In this document: positions 21,889 to 29,978 of the stretch, one piece after another
Layout of the letters: the number at the start of each line of letters is the position of its first letter
Numbering within the stretch: position 1 is the stretch's first letter
Assembly: GCA_016841955.1 (NCBI GenBank)
Contig: JAENYE010000001.1
Coordinates: forward strand, 508,025 to 572,024
From: Methanobacteriota archaeon
GTDB lineage: Archaea; Halobacteriota; Methanomicrobia; Methanomicrobiales; Methanoculleaceae
Length of the DNA: 64,000 nt
Reading direction: 5' to 3'
Program-made: the position numbers and the translations under genes
Notes under the pieces: generated by a model
Seen by the model: only the letters and a program-made list of their open reading frames with translations
What the model was told of the DNA's origin: nothing
Database searches by the model: none

Positions 21889-22064
21889 GCGGCTTTTCCG
21901 GGTGCCGCGATTCTGTCCGGGCACCCCGTCCCTTCCCCGCCGACCCTCCCGGCTGCGCGAAAACCTCGGAAAATCCGTTTTCTCTGACATTCTCCGAATT
22001 TACACGAATTCCGGCCCCCTGTTCCAGCCGATCAAAACATTTATAAGCATAATATACATCATTG
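21889..22064. other. Left part of the acs upstream gap, with TATA box
   Basis: The gap between corA and acs is 432 bases. This first part holds no gene; it contains an archaeal TATA box (TTTATAAGC at about 22040-22048) in an AT-rich pocket that leads into the palindromes described next. Confidence 0.6.
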
Positions 22065-22097
22065 ATCATGTTAAATTATACATGATCTATCATGTAT
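22065..22097. promoter_or_regulatory. CATGAT palindromes at the acs promoter (candidate operator)
   Basis: ATCATGT..ACATGAT (22065-22086) overlaps a perfect 9-bp inverted repeat ATACATGAT-CT-ATCATGTAT (22078-22097). The sites lie about 20-50 bases downstream of the TATA box, where transcription start would fall, and also contain a second TATA-like TTAAATTA. A repressor bound here would block initiation of acs. The regulator is unknown. Confidence 0.55.
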
Positions 22098-22099
22098 AA

Positions 22100-22290
22100 T
22101 CAGGGGGCGACCACGCGGGGGAGAGTCCCCGAGATGGTTACGCTCCCGGCGGAGACCGGCAACGAGTGCCGGCGACCGATATGGACGGCAGCACGACCAC
22201 GGGCCGACCGATCGGAAAGACGACGGACCCGGAGATTAGCCGCTTTTGCACGGTTTCGGAACCCGCACGGGGAACGACCGGAGCAATCCG
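22100..22290 (+). ncRNA. Candidate structured leader RNA upstream of acs
   Basis: About 190 GC-rich bases lie between the promoter palindromes and acs, with no plausible gene. Read as + strand RNA they form successive hairpins: GGGG-AGAG-TCCCC near 22117, CCGG-CGGAGA-CCGG near 22146, CCGGCA-ACGAG-TGCCGG near 22157, GGTT-TCGG-AACC near 22252 and CCGGA-GCAA-TCCGG near 22279 with a GNRA loop. No known riboswitch class was recognised. It could be a regulatory leader, or an independent small RNA. The call rests on hairpins I found by eye. Confidence 0.4.
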
Positions 22291-22291
22291 G

Positions 22292-22305
22292 CATGATTAA
22301 TCATG
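22292..22305. promoter_or_regulatory. CATGATTAATCATG palindrome before acs
   Basis: A perfect 14-bp palindrome 15 bases before the acs ATG, sharing the CATGAT half-site with the two inverted repeats at 22065-22097. It may be a second operator or, in RNA, a switchable element beside the GNRA hairpin. Confidence 0.5.
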
Positions 22306-22320
22306 TAAGAGTGTGGGAAG

Positions 22321-24210
22321 ATGGCAGAAACGTTTGCCGTGAAACTCGAAGAGAAACGCTACCTCCCCGACCCCCGGTATAAGGCAACCGCCTGGACGCC
22401 GGATTACACCCTGGCGTACCAGGAGTTCGCACGCGACCCGGAGGCCTTCTGGGACCGGATAGCCAGTGAACTGGTCTGGTTCGAGCCGTGGGAGCGGGTC
22501 AGGGAGTGGAACTATCCCTACGCGAAGTGGTTCGTCAACGCTAAGCTGAACATCACCTACAACTGCCTGGACCGCCACGTCACCAGCGACCGGAAGGATA
22601 AGCCGGCGATCATCTGGCGCGGCGAGCAGGGAGAGGAGCGGGTCTTCACCTACGACGGCCTCTACCGCGAGGTGATGCGGTTTGCCAACGGGCTCGCGCG
22701 CCTCGGCGTCGGGAAGGGCGACCGGGTCTGCATCTACATGCCCCTCGTCCCCGAGCAGATCGTCGCGATGCTCGCCTGTGCCCGGATCGGGGCCGTCCAC
22801 TCGGTCGTCTTCGGGGGGTTCGGGCCCGACGCGCTCGCGATGCGGATCAACGACGCGGAGGCAAAGGTCCTCATCACCGCGGACGTCGGCTACCGGCGCG
22901 GAAAAACCGTCCCGCTCCGGGAGATCGCGGGCGTTGCGCTCACCCAGACGCCGTGCGTCGAACGGGTCGTCGTCCTCCGGCGCGGGACACCTGCCGTCGA
23001 CCTCGACCCCGCCCGGGAGGTCGACTACGGCGACCTCATGGCCCACGCCGCACCGGACTGCCCGGCGGAGGCGATGGACTCGGAGGACCCGCTCTTCATC
23101 CTCTACACGAGCGGCTCGACCGGCGCGCCGAAAGGCATCGTGCATACCTGCGGCGGTTACATGGTCGGGACCTACTACACCACCCGCCACGTCTTCGACA
23201 TCAAGGAGAACGATGTCTACTGGTGCACCGCCGACACCGGCTGGATCACCGGTCACAGCTACATCGTCTACGGCCCGCTCGCGGTCGGCACGACTGTCGT
23301 CATGGCCGAAGGGACCCCCGACTACCCGGACCCGGGCGCTTACTGGCGGCTGGTCCAGGATCTCGGGGTGACGATCTTCTACACCGCCCCGACCGCCATC
23401 CGGATGTTCATGCGTTACGGCGACGAGTGGCCGGCGAAGTACGACCTCTCCTCGCTCCGGGTGCTCGGCTCCGTCGGCGAGCCCCTCAACCCCGAGGCGT
23501 TCGAGTGGTACTATCACACGATCGGCGGCGGGCGGTGCCCGATCGTGGACACCTGGTGGCAGACCGAGACCGGGATGCAGATGCTGACCACGATGATCGG
23601 CGAGGCGATGAAACCGGGGTTTGCCGGAAAGCCCATCCCGGGCGCCGTCGTGGACGTGGTCGACAGGGCCGGCAAGCCGGTCCCGCCCGGCACCGGCGGG
23701 TTCCTGGTCATCAAGGAGCCCTGGCCCGCCATGCTCCGGACGGTCCACCGCAACGACGAGCGCTACTGCGCCTACTGGAATACCATACCGGGATGCTACA
23801 CGGCAGGCGATCTCGCGGTGAAGGACGAGGACGGCTACATCATGGTCATCGGGCGTGCCGACGACCTGATTGTCGTCTCCGGGCACAACATCGGGACTGC
23901 GGAGGTCGAGAGCGCGCTCGTCTCCCACGAGGCAGTGGCGGAGGCCGCCGTCATCGGGAAGCCCGATCCCCTGAAAGGCAACGTCATCAAGGCCTTCGTC
24001 ACCCTCCGCGTGGGTGCGAACCGCGGCGACGGTCTCTCCGCCGAACTCGCCCGCCACGTCAGGAAGAGCCTCGGGCCCATCGCGGTGCCGGCCGAGATCG
24101 AGTATATGGACCGGCTCCCAAAGACCCGGAGCGGCAAGATCATGCGCCGGGTCCTGAAAGCCCGGGAGCTCGGCATGGACCCGGGAGACATCTCCACCCT
24201 GGAGGAGTAA
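22321..24210 (+). CDS. acs: AMP-forming acetyl-CoA synthetase
   Basis: 629 residues, normal Acs length. Adenylate-forming motifs are YTSGSTGAPKGIVHT, TGWITGHSYIVYGPLAVG, DTWWQTETG, and a C-terminal catalytic lysine in KTRSGKIMRR, the site of regulatory acetylation in other organisms. It turns acetate, CoA and ATP into acetyl-CoA, AMP and PPi; a hydrogenotrophic methanogen would use it to assimilate acetate. Eight bases separate it from the OFA transporter, so the two form an operon with a shared palindromic promoter and long leader. Confidence 0.95.
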   Translation: MAETFAVKLEEKRYLPDPRYKATAWTPDYTLAYQEFARDPEAFWDRIASELVWFEPWERVREWNYPYAKWFVNAKLNITYNCLDRHVTSDRKDKPAIIWRGEQGEERVFTYDGLYREVMRFANGLARLGVGKGDRVCIYMPLVPEQIVAMLACARIGAVHSVVFGGFGPDALAMRINDAEAKVLITADVGYRRGKTVPLREIAGVALTQTPCVERVVVLRRGTPAVDLDPAREVDYGDLMAHAAPDCPAEAMDSEDPLFILYTSGSTGAPKGIVHTCGGYMVGTYYTTRHVFDIKENDVYWCTADTGWITGHSYIVYGPLAVGTTVVMAEGTPDYPDPGAYWRLVQDLGVTIFYTAPTAIRMFMRYGDEWPAKYDLSSLRVLGSVGEPLNPEAFEWYYHTIGGGRCPIVDTWWQTETGMQMLTTMIGEAMKPGFAGKPIPGAVVDVVDRAGKPVPPGTGGFLVIKEPWPAMLRTVHRNDERYCAYWNTIPGCYTAGDLAVKDEDGYIMVIGRADDLIVVSGHNIGTAEVESALVSHEAVAEAAVIGKPDPLKGNVIKAFVTLRVGANRGDGLSAELARHVRKSLGPIAVPAEIEYMDRLPKTRSGKIMRRVLKARELGMDPGDISTLEE

Positions 24211-24217
24211 ACCCCCT

Positions 24218-25516
24218 ATGCCCGACACACCGACGATCTTTCGCATGCCTGCAGAGAAGGGGCGATGGGGGCTCGTGGCCCTCGGCCTCGTCATCAACCT
24301 CTGCCTCGGGAGCATCTACGCCTGGAGCGTCTTCGTGACGCCGCTAGCGACACACTTCACCGCGACGCTCGGCCGGGAGGTGACGGCAGGAGAGGTGCTC
24401 CTTCCGTTCTCGGTCTTCCTCGCTTTCTTCGCCGTCGCGATGCCGCTCGCCGGGAAGTATATCGAGCGCTACGGCCCCCGAAAGGTGACGATCGTCGGCG
24501 GGTTCCTCACCGGCCTCGGGTGGCTCCTCGCCTCGACGGCGACGTCGGTCGAGGCCCTCTACATCGTCTACGGAGTGATCGGGGGGCTCGGGGTCGGTAT
24601 CGCCTACGGGGCGCCGGTCGCCGTGGCGGCCCGGTGGTTCCCGGACCGGCGGGGGCTCGCGGTGGGGCTTGCCCTCCTCGGGTTCGGGTTCTCGGCATTT
24701 GTCACCGCAAACGCAGCCGGGGCGCTGATCGCCGCGTACGGGGTGATGGCGACGTTCCGGATATTCGGGGCCGCGCTCATCGTCGTCCTGGTTCTTTCGG
24801 CCCTGCCGCTCCGGTTCCCGCCGCAGGGCTGGCAGCCGCCGGGGTGGTCCCCTCCCGCGCCCGGCACGGGTACCGCGCCGGTCTGCGAGTGCGACCGGAA
24901 GGCGATGCTCCGGACGGGGACCTTCTACGGTCTCTTCGCCTGCTACTTCGTCGGGTGCCTCGCGGGGCTTGCCGCGATCTCGATCGCAAAACCGGTCGGG
25001 ACCGAGGTGGCGGCGATCGATGCGGGGCTCGCGACGGTCCTCGTCGGGTTCTTCGCCGTCTTCAACGGCATAGGAAGACCGGCGTTCGGCAGCCTCGCCG
25101 ACCGGATATCCCCGCAGAAGACGGCGATGCTGACGTTCGCCCTGATTGCGGGAGCATCGGTCCTGATGTGGCTCGCGCCGGGTGTGCCCGCCTACATCGT
25201 CTCGTTCGCCGTCCTCTGGGGGTGCCTCGGGGGCTGGCTCGCCATCGCGCCGACGGCGACGGCATCCTACTTCGGGACGTGCGACTACCCGCGCTGCTAC
25301 GGGGTCGTCTTCCTCGCTTACGGCGCCGGGGCCATAGCCGGACCGCAACTCGCGGGGTTCGTCAGGACGGCGACCGGGACCTATCTCGGGGTCTTCCCGT
25401 GGGTCGCGGCCCTCGCGGCGGCGGGGTTCGCCGTCGCCTGGCTCCTGATGCGGCCGCCGGCCGGGGTTCCGGTGAGAGAGCCACTGCCGGCGACCGCGGT
25501 GGAAGAACAAAAGTGA
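24218..25516 (+). CDS. OFA-family major facilitator transporter
   Basis: 432 residues with about 12 hydrophobic helices. The opening WGLVALGLVINLCLGSIYAWSVFVTPL is the OFA (oxalate/formate antiporter) signature, and GxLADRISPQKTA is an MFS loop. A Cys-containing central loop (VCECDRKAML) is also seen in archaeal relatives. Directly behind acs, it most likely carries acetate or another small monocarboxylate; this is inferred from context only. Confidence 0.9.
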   Translation: MPDTPTIFRMPAEKGRWGLVALGLVINLCLGSIYAWSVFVTPLATHFTATLGREVTAGEVLLPFSVFLAFFAVAMPLAGKYIERYGPRKVTIVGGFLTGLGWLLASTATSVEALYIVYGVIGGLGVGIAYGAPVAVAARWFPDRRGLAVGLALLGFGFSAFVTANAAGALIAAYGVMATFRIFGAALIVVLVLSALPLRFPPQGWQPPGWSPPAPGTGTAPVCECDRKAMLRTGTFYGLFACYFVGCLAGLAAISIAKPVGTEVAAIDAGLATVLVGFFAVFNGIGRPAFGSLADRISPQKTAMLTFALIAGASVLMWLAPGVPAYIVSFAVLWGCLGGWLAIAPTATASYFGTCDYPRCYGVVFLAYGAGAIAGPQLAGFVRTATGTYLGVFPWVAALAAAGFAVAWLLMRPPAGVPVREPLPATAVEEQK

Positions 25517-25557
25517 TTGACTTTGGAGAACCTCTCCCCCACATCCTCCATCATTGA

Positions 25558-25735
25558 CTCACGCGAAGAGCGCGAAGCCGCGAAGAGAACTATCAATGAC
25601 AACCAACCGATCTTCGCGTCCTTCGCGGCTTCGCGTGAGGTCGTACCGCCATCTGCACCAGGCAACCTCACGGGAAGAACTTCGTTCTTCTCATCCTCTG
25701 GTCCCGTGGAACGTCGCATTCGCGTGAGGCCACAC
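25558..25735. repeat. GCGAAG-type inverted repeat followed by a modular hairpin variant
   Basis: 25558-25640 has arms CTCACGCGAAG...GCGAAGCCGCGAAG and CTTCGCGTCCTTCGCGGC... around a short AT-richer spacer. It is followed at about 25671-25690 by GGAAGAACTTCGTTCTTCTC, the same hairpin layout as family 1 but with a different stem, then a second stem (GGTCCCGTGG) and CGTCGCA. The 284-base gap between the OFA gene and the RNase III-like gene contains these repeats and no gene. Confidence 0.7.
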
Positions 25736-25800
25736 CACCCTCTATTGAGAACCGGGTGTTCTCCGGAGGGTGTGTGAAGCATTCCAACGGGGCAGAAGGG

Positions 25801-26271
25801 TTATCCCCTTTCCGTGAGCCCGAGCCGACGGAGCACTCCCGCGGCCGCATCCATTCCGCCGTCCAGGTAGACGGCGCCGACGAGCGCTTCCAGGCACTCG
25901 GCGAGAACCCGGCCGGAGGTCCAGACCGCCTGGGCGGCCTCGCCCTTCCCCCAGCGGACGTAGTCCCCGAGATCGAGGTCTTCCGCGAGCCCGCGGAGCC
26001 GGGTCATGTTCACCAGGTTCATCTTCCGGTTGGTGATAGCACCCTTGTCGTGCGCCCCGCCCGCGACCACTGCTTCCACGACGACGACGTTGATGACCGC
26101 ATCGCCGAGGGTGGCGAGGGCGTCCATGTGGGCGTCCTGGGGAAGGCCCGCCTCCAGGGCGTACGCGAGGCGGGTGAGCGCCCGCTCGAGAAGTGCGCGG
26201 TCCTTGAAGGTGTAGCCGATCCGCTCCTGGACCGCGCCCGGGTCCCGGCGGCCGGCGCCGCTGCGGTTCAT
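25801..26271 (-). CDS. Stand-alone RNase III-like domain protein
   Basis: 156 residues. TLGDAVINVVVVEAVV corresponds to the RNase III signature helix and ECLEALVGAVYLDGG to the second acidic helix. There is no double-stranded RNA-binding domain, as in Mini-III-type proteins. The signature reads MDALATLGD where canonical enzymes have NERLEFLGD: the first Glu becomes Asp and the second becomes Ala, so catalysis may be altered. A run of seven T precedes the start on the coding strand (26272-26278). The substrate is unknown; RNase III is rare in archaea. Confidence 0.8.
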   Translation of the reverse strand: MNRSGAGRRDPGAVQERIGYTFKDRALLERALTRLAYALEAGLPQDAHMDALATLGDAVINVVVVEAVVAGGAHDKGAITNRKMNLVNMTRLRGLAEDLDLGDYVRWGKGEAAQAVWTSGRVLAECLEALVGAVYLDGGMDAAAGVLRRLGLTERG

Positions 26272-26281
26272 AAAAAAAGGG

Positions 26282-26767
26282 TTACTCCACGACTTCGGCC
26301 TTCTCGATCCGGACGGGGACCTTTGGTTTATCGGCGGAGTTCGTCGTTACCTTCCCGATCTTATCGACGACATCCATCCCCTCCACCACCTCTCCAAAGA
26401 CCGGGTGAGCGCTCGGCGTCCTGGGGTTGTCCCAGTCGAGGAAGTCGTTGTTCACCAGGTTGATGAAGAACTGGCTGCCGCCGGTGTTCGGGCGTCCGGT
26501 GTTCGCCATGGCGATCGTTCCCCGGACGTTCGAGTGGCCCTTCACGAACTCGTCGGTGATGGTGTAGCCCGGCCCGCCCGTCCCGGTGCCGGTCGGGTCG
26601 CCGCCCTGGATCATGAACCCGGCGATGACCCGGTGGAAGATCGTGCCGTCGTAGAACCCGGATCCCGCCAGTTTTGCAAAGTTTCCTGCGGTCACCGGCA
26701 TATCGTCGTAGAGGCGAATCGTGATGTCACCCATGGTCGTGTGGAGCACGACTTTCGTTCCTGCCAT
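26282..26767 (-). CDS. Cyclophilin-type peptidyl-prolyl isomerase
   Basis: 161 residues, cytoplasmic (no signal peptide). Active-site segments FHRVIAGFMIQGGDPTGTG, GTIAMANTGRPNTGGSQFFI and HPVFGEVVEGMDVVDKI are all present, with catalytic Arg in FHRV. It catalyses proline isomerisation during folding. The Met at 26767 is preferred over 26773, with GGAG nine bases upstream. A single-gene unit upstream of the RNase III-like gene. Confidence 0.94.
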   Translation of the reverse strand: MAGTKVVLHTTMGDITIRLYDDMPVTAGNFAKLAGSGFYDGTIFHRVIAGFMIQGGDPTGTGTGGPGYTITDEFVKGHSNVRGTIAMANTGRPNTGGSQFFINLVNNDFLDWDNPRTPSAHPVFGEVVEGMDVVDKIGKVTTNSADKPKVPVRIEKAEVVE

Positions 26768-26835
26768 AACCATTAACTCCGTAAGGTATTGTTCCCCGTT
26801 GTTACTTATACTGATATGGAAGGGGACACGCCCCC

Positions 26836-27429
26836 TCACGCGCCGGCGTCCTCGCCGGGGTAGAACGGGCATTCATACCCCGTGCAGTCGCGGTTCACGA
26901 TCGCGTACTCGCACGCGATATGCTCCGTCACCGGCAGGCTGACGCCGCACTTTTCATCGAGGAACTTCACCGCTTCACCGATTGCAAGCCAGGAGTCCCG
27001 CTTGCAGCAGCGCGGCCCGCCGCTCGCGGCAATCGCCGTCAGGCTCCGCGCCGTCACCTGGTTCGAGAGCGACCACTCCTCCTTCTTCAGCGGGCCGGAA
27101 TGCGTGATCAGGCTCATGAAGATCCCGGTGCCGATCGCCGCACCGCAGGTCCCGTGCGTGCCGCAGAAGGCCGGCTGGACGGCTTCGGCCCGCTTCCTCG
27201 CCTGCCGGAGGGCCGGTTCCTTCTTCTCCGGGCTCCCCCGGTGGTTGTAGTAGGCCGCAAGCAGGACGGCCGGCACGAGGAAGTGATGCTCCGGGCCATG
27301 AAGGCTGATCTGCGGACTGCGCATGATCCTGCAGGCGATCTCAAGCGGGTCTGTCAGCGTCGTCGTCCTGCAGACCTGCTCGATCAGGTCGAGATTCGAG
27401 AGCTCGTGGTAGGCCTTCTCCTGGTCCAT
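26836..27429 (-). CDS. DUF5714-like cysteine-rich protein
   Basis: 197 residues from the Met at 27429. Conserved-looking elements are GPEHHFLVPAVLLAAYYN, FCGTHGTCGAAIGTGIF, GGPRCCKRDSWLAI and a C-terminal HIACEYAIVNRDCTGYECPFYP. The Cys pairs suggest a metal or Fe-S site. The layout resembles DUF5714 proteins of methanogens. The function is unknown, and neither neighbour helps. Confidence 0.65.
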   Translation of the reverse strand: MDQEKAYHELSNLDLIEQVCRTTTLTDPLEIACRIMRSPQISLHGPEHHFLVPAVLLAAYYNHRGSPEKKEPALRQARKRAEAVQPAFCGTHGTCGAAIGTGIFMSLITHSGPLKKEEWSLSNQVTARSLTAIAASGGPRCCKRDSWLAIGEAVKFLDEKCGVSLPVTEHIACEYAIVNRDCTGYECPFYPGEDAGA

Positions 27430-27609
27430 GGGCGTCCCTGGCACCGGACCTCGCATAAGGGTTGCGGGGCCGGCTTCCATTCACGCCGTAAATCAATTTT
27501 TTTTAACAAAACCTAGAAGTAAAAATGTTTTATACCGCCAGCCGCAATGTATACGCATGTACTCCGGAGCGAACGTCTCCCGGGTTATCCGCCCGGGCCC
27601 CGGCCGGGA

Positions 27610-27621
27610 TATACTCGTATA
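27610..27621. promoter_or_regulatory. TATAC-TC-GTATA inverted repeat upstream of the NTPase gene
   Basis: A perfect 5-bp inverted repeat with flanking GGG and CCC, 37 bases before the NTPase start. A stronger TATA-like TTTTATA is at about 27528. It could be an operator or simply a promoter palindrome. Confidence 0.3.
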
Positions 27622-27657
27622 CCCATATTCGGTCTTCACGAGCGGAGGTTTTCCCGG

Positions 27658-28350
27658 ATGAACCCCGAGACGCCGGTCTTCATCATCACCGGCGGGCAGG
27701 GCCAGTGCAAGACGACGTTCCTGCATCTGGTTCTCGGGCTCATCGTCGGGCTGAACGTACGGGTCCGGGGCGTGATCGCTCCCGGCCATACGCGGGACGG
27801 GCGGAGGTCCGGGTTCACCCTCGTCGACCTCGCCACCGGCGGGCACGAGGAACTCTGTTCGATCGACCCCGACCCACGGTGCGAGGTTCACGGCCGATTC
27901 TACTTCCGCCCCGTTGGGCTCGCGTTCGGCCGCCGGGCGCTCGCGCCGCCGGACCCCCGGGAGACCGATCTGGTGGTCGTCGATGAGGTGGGAAGGTTCG
28001 AGCTCCAGGGTGCGGTATGGGCGGAGCAGCTGGATCAACTGCTCGCGCACCCGCACCCCCCGATAGTCTGGACGGTCCGGCGCCGGCTCCTCGACACCGT
28101 CGTCGAGCGCTGGAATATAACAAACCCCGTCGTGGTGGACGTCGGGACCGCGAGCGTCATGGCGACGGCAGACGACGTGATGGAGGCCGTCTGGGAGTGG
28201 CGGGAGGCGCAGACGTCCTTAATGGCCCCGGCGCCTTCGCTCCCGGGGGACCGCATCGCCGGCGATCCTCCCCTGCTTGCGAATGCGGCCGCCGGGGCGC
28301 CACGGAGCGCCCCGGTGATCCTCCGGCGATGTTACGGCCCGGAGGACTGA
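27658..28350 (+). CDS. THEP1-like nucleoside triphosphatase
   Basis: 230 residues. The P-loop reads GGQGQCKTT (GxxGxxKTT) and the Walker B region is LVVVDEVGRFEL, the DEVGxxE signature of the THEP1/NTPase-1 family. PGHTRDGRRSGFTLVDL fits the same family. It probably hydrolyses NTPs; the biological role is unclear. A GGAGG site precedes the ATG. The last 19 bases overlap the 3' end of the convergent DGC gene. Confidence 0.8.
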   Translation: MNPETPVFIITGGQGQCKTTFLHLVLGLIVGLNVRVRGVIAPGHTRDGRRSGFTLVDLATGGHEELCSIDPDPRCEVHGRFYFRPVGLAFGRRALAPPDPRETDLVVVDEVGRFELQGAVWAEQLDQLLAHPHPPIVWTVRRRLLDTVVERWNITNPVVVDVGTASVMATADDVMEAVWEWREAQTSLMAPAPSLPGDRIAGDPPLLANAAAGAPRSAPVILRRCYGPED

Positions 28351-28727
28351 TGCGCTCCGGGGTTGCTGCCCGACCGGAGAACCTCGAGCACAGCCCCCGC
28401 GAGCCGCTCGATCTCGTCAAACCGCGGCTCCGCCATACCGTTCTTCACGATCCCGCACTCGGTCGCGACGACGTGCAGGTCCGGCTCAACCCCGATCTCC
28501 CGGAGCTTTTTGAGCGCGCAGGTGTCTTCACACCCGTCCAGCGCGAGGACCCGACCGGCAGAGCGTGCCGCCTCTTCAAGCGACGCCGGCGGGCGGCTTG
28601 CCGGGAGCGAGATCTCCACGGTTTCCGGATACCGCTGGAGGATCACCATGCCCGCCCGGCCGGTCAGCTTTCCGGTGTTCGAGAGGCCGGAGCAGGTGAC
28701 GAGGGTGACGGGCTCGGACACGGCCAT
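28332..28727 (-). CDS. DGC-type putative zinc-binding protein, island copy 1
   Basis: 131 residues. The family signature LALDGCEDTCALKKL (DGC) and the N-terminal TCSGLSNTGKLTGRAG are clear; ECGIVKNGMAEPRFDEIERL is nearly identical to the copy at 30679-31026. DGC proteins have conserved cysteines thought to bind metal. It is the last gene of the arsenic-type island and its ATG overlaps the last base of the DUF2703 stop. It may bind As, Zn or act in redox; unproven. Confidence 0.82.
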   Translation of the reverse strand: MAVSEPVTLVTCSGLSNTGKLTGRAGMVILQRYPETVEISLPASRPPASLEEAARSAGRVLALDGCEDTCALKKLREIGVEPDLHVVATECGIVKNGMAEPRFDEIERLAGAVLEVLRSGSNPGAHQSSGP

Positions 28728-29119
28728 CACTCCAGCTCGAGGGCTTTTGCGGCAGCCCGCCCGATCAGTTCCGGCGGAATCGCCTCGTACTCCTCGCCGT
28801 TGTAGCGGAGCGCCCGGCACTCCGTATCTTCCTCGCAGGTGATGCAGGAGCAGGAGCAGCAGGGCGTGGTGGTCACCTCGACCCCCTCGAGGAGGTCCTC
28901 GATCGGCACCCCGTTGAAGAGGAGGCTGTTCGATTCCGCGACCGCGTCGTTTTCGAGCACCGTCTCGACCATCCGCACGGTGATCCCCTCCATCTCGAGG
29001 AGCGTTCTGATCTCCGCGAGAACGGCCGCAAGCGTCATCCCGGTCTCCTGGCATCGCTCGCAGGTGTTCTCGACGTCTCTTCCGATGTGTTTCCATTCGA
29101 TGACGAGTTCCGTCTTCAT
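28727..29119 (-). CDS. DUF2703 cysteine-rich protein, island copy 1
   Basis: 130 residues from the Met at 29119, which follows a very strong site (GGAGGAGGT). WKHIGRDVENTCERCQETG at the N-terminus and TTTPCCSCSCITCEEDTECRALRYNGEEYE in the middle give at least eight Cys, suggesting metal or metalloid binding. DUF2703 proteins occur in methanogen and bacterial metal-resistance clusters; the role is unknown. Its ATG overlaps the TGA of the acr3 remnant, showing it was once translationally coupled to that gene. Paralog at 32231-32638. Confidence 0.82.
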   Translation of the reverse strand: MKTELVIEWKHIGRDVENTCERCQETGMTLAAVLAEIRTLLEMEGITVRMVETVLENDAVAESNSLLFNGVPIEDLLEGVEVTTTPCCSCSCITCEEDTECRALRYNGEEYEAIPPELIGRAAAKALELE

Positions 29120-29261
29120 GGTATACCTCCTCCATTGGAATCGACGGGACATCTTCCTGTCGCCTCCCCGTCGTACCACCGATCCCGGAGCCGGAGCGCC
29201 ACGTTCACGAGCGATATCAGCATCGGCACCTCGATCAGCGGGCCGACGACGGCAGCCGACC
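29116..29261 (-). pseudogene. 3' remnant of an Acr3-type arsenite permease gene
   Basis: The minus-strand frame ending in TGA at 29116 encodes SAAVVGPLIEVPMLISLVN and then VALRLRDRW and a polar tail. This is the characteristic last transmembrane segment of Acr3 arsenite exporters; the intact Acr3 at 33531 ends [18 protein letters not shown]. Nothing upstream of the SAA continues the protein: the sequence passes straight into the stop of arsG. So about 45 C-terminal codons of a second acr3 survive, with the rest replaced by arsF-arsG. Confidence 0.75.
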
Positions 29262-29978
29262 TCACGCGAACAGCATTGCCGCGAGGAGGTAGACCCCGAT
29301 CCCGATGAAGAGCACCCCGACGACCCGTCTCGTCCAGTACTCGAACTTCTCCGCCGCCTTCATCGCGCTCCCCACTTTGGCAACCCCGGTCACCAGGATC
29401 AGCGAGAAGACTATCACCGGCAGGGCGGTAGCGACGGCAAAGACCGCCGGGACGCCGAGCGGATCAGAGGTCCGGAGTGCCAGCGGGACGAGCATGGCAA
29501 AGAAGAGCACCGCGCTGAACGGGCAGAAGGCCAACGCAAAGGCCGCCCCGAGGAAAAAACTCCCTGCAACACCTCTATCGGCGAGCCGCTCTTTGAACGC
29601 GGCAAACCGCCTGCTGCCGCCCTCCCAGGAGGGGAGCGGAATGAGATCGAGCATCACGACCCCGATCCCGATCAGCAGCGGGCCGACGATCACCTCGCTC
29701 CAGGTTTGCAGGGAGAGCGAGATCGCCTGGACGGAGAGTCCCAGGGTCACGATCGCTGCAGCGATGCCGATGTAGACGACCATCCTCCCCACGCTGTAGA
29801 GCGCCCCGGCAAGGAGGGTCTGCCCCGGGTTGCCGATCCGGCGGGAGAGGTAGCCGATCGCGGCGATGTTTGTCGCCAGCGGGCAGGGGGAGAGGGCCAT
29901 CATCAACCCGATGAAGAACGCGGCGACGAGGGGGATGCTGCTCGTCCCCATCGTCTCCATGAACCCCATCAGGCTCAT
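29262..29978 (-). CDS. arsG: ArsG-family aromatic arsenical efflux permease (CcdA/DsbD-like)
   Basis: 238 residues, six or seven hydrophobic helices of the cytochrome c biogenesis/DsbD fold, with conserved Cys-Pro motifs in ALSPCPLATN and LAFCPFSAV. Paired directly with the ArsF-like protein (4-base overlap), it matches ArsG, described in Shewanella as exporter of amino-aromatic arsenicals. A CcdA-type thiol electron carrier passing reductant to ArsF is the main alternative, and would fit the neighbouring thioredoxins. Confidence 0.75.
   Translation of the reverse strand: MSLMGFMETMGTSSIPLVAAFFIGLMMALSPCPLATNIAAIGYLSRRIGNPGQTLLAGALYSVGRMVVYIGIAAAIVTLGLSVQAISLSLQTWSEVIVGPLLIGIGVVMLDLIPLPSWEGGSRRFAAFKERLADRGVAGSFFLGAAFALAFCPFSAVLFFAMLVPLALRTSDPLGVPAVFAVATALPVIVFSLILVTGVAKVGSAMKAAEKFEYWTRRVVGVLFIGIGVYLLAAMLFA

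Noticed and set aside
22092-22382. A 96-codon open frame across the acs leader
   Set aside because: Arg-rich, no ribosome binding site, and it runs into acs in another frame. The hairpins explain the sequence better.
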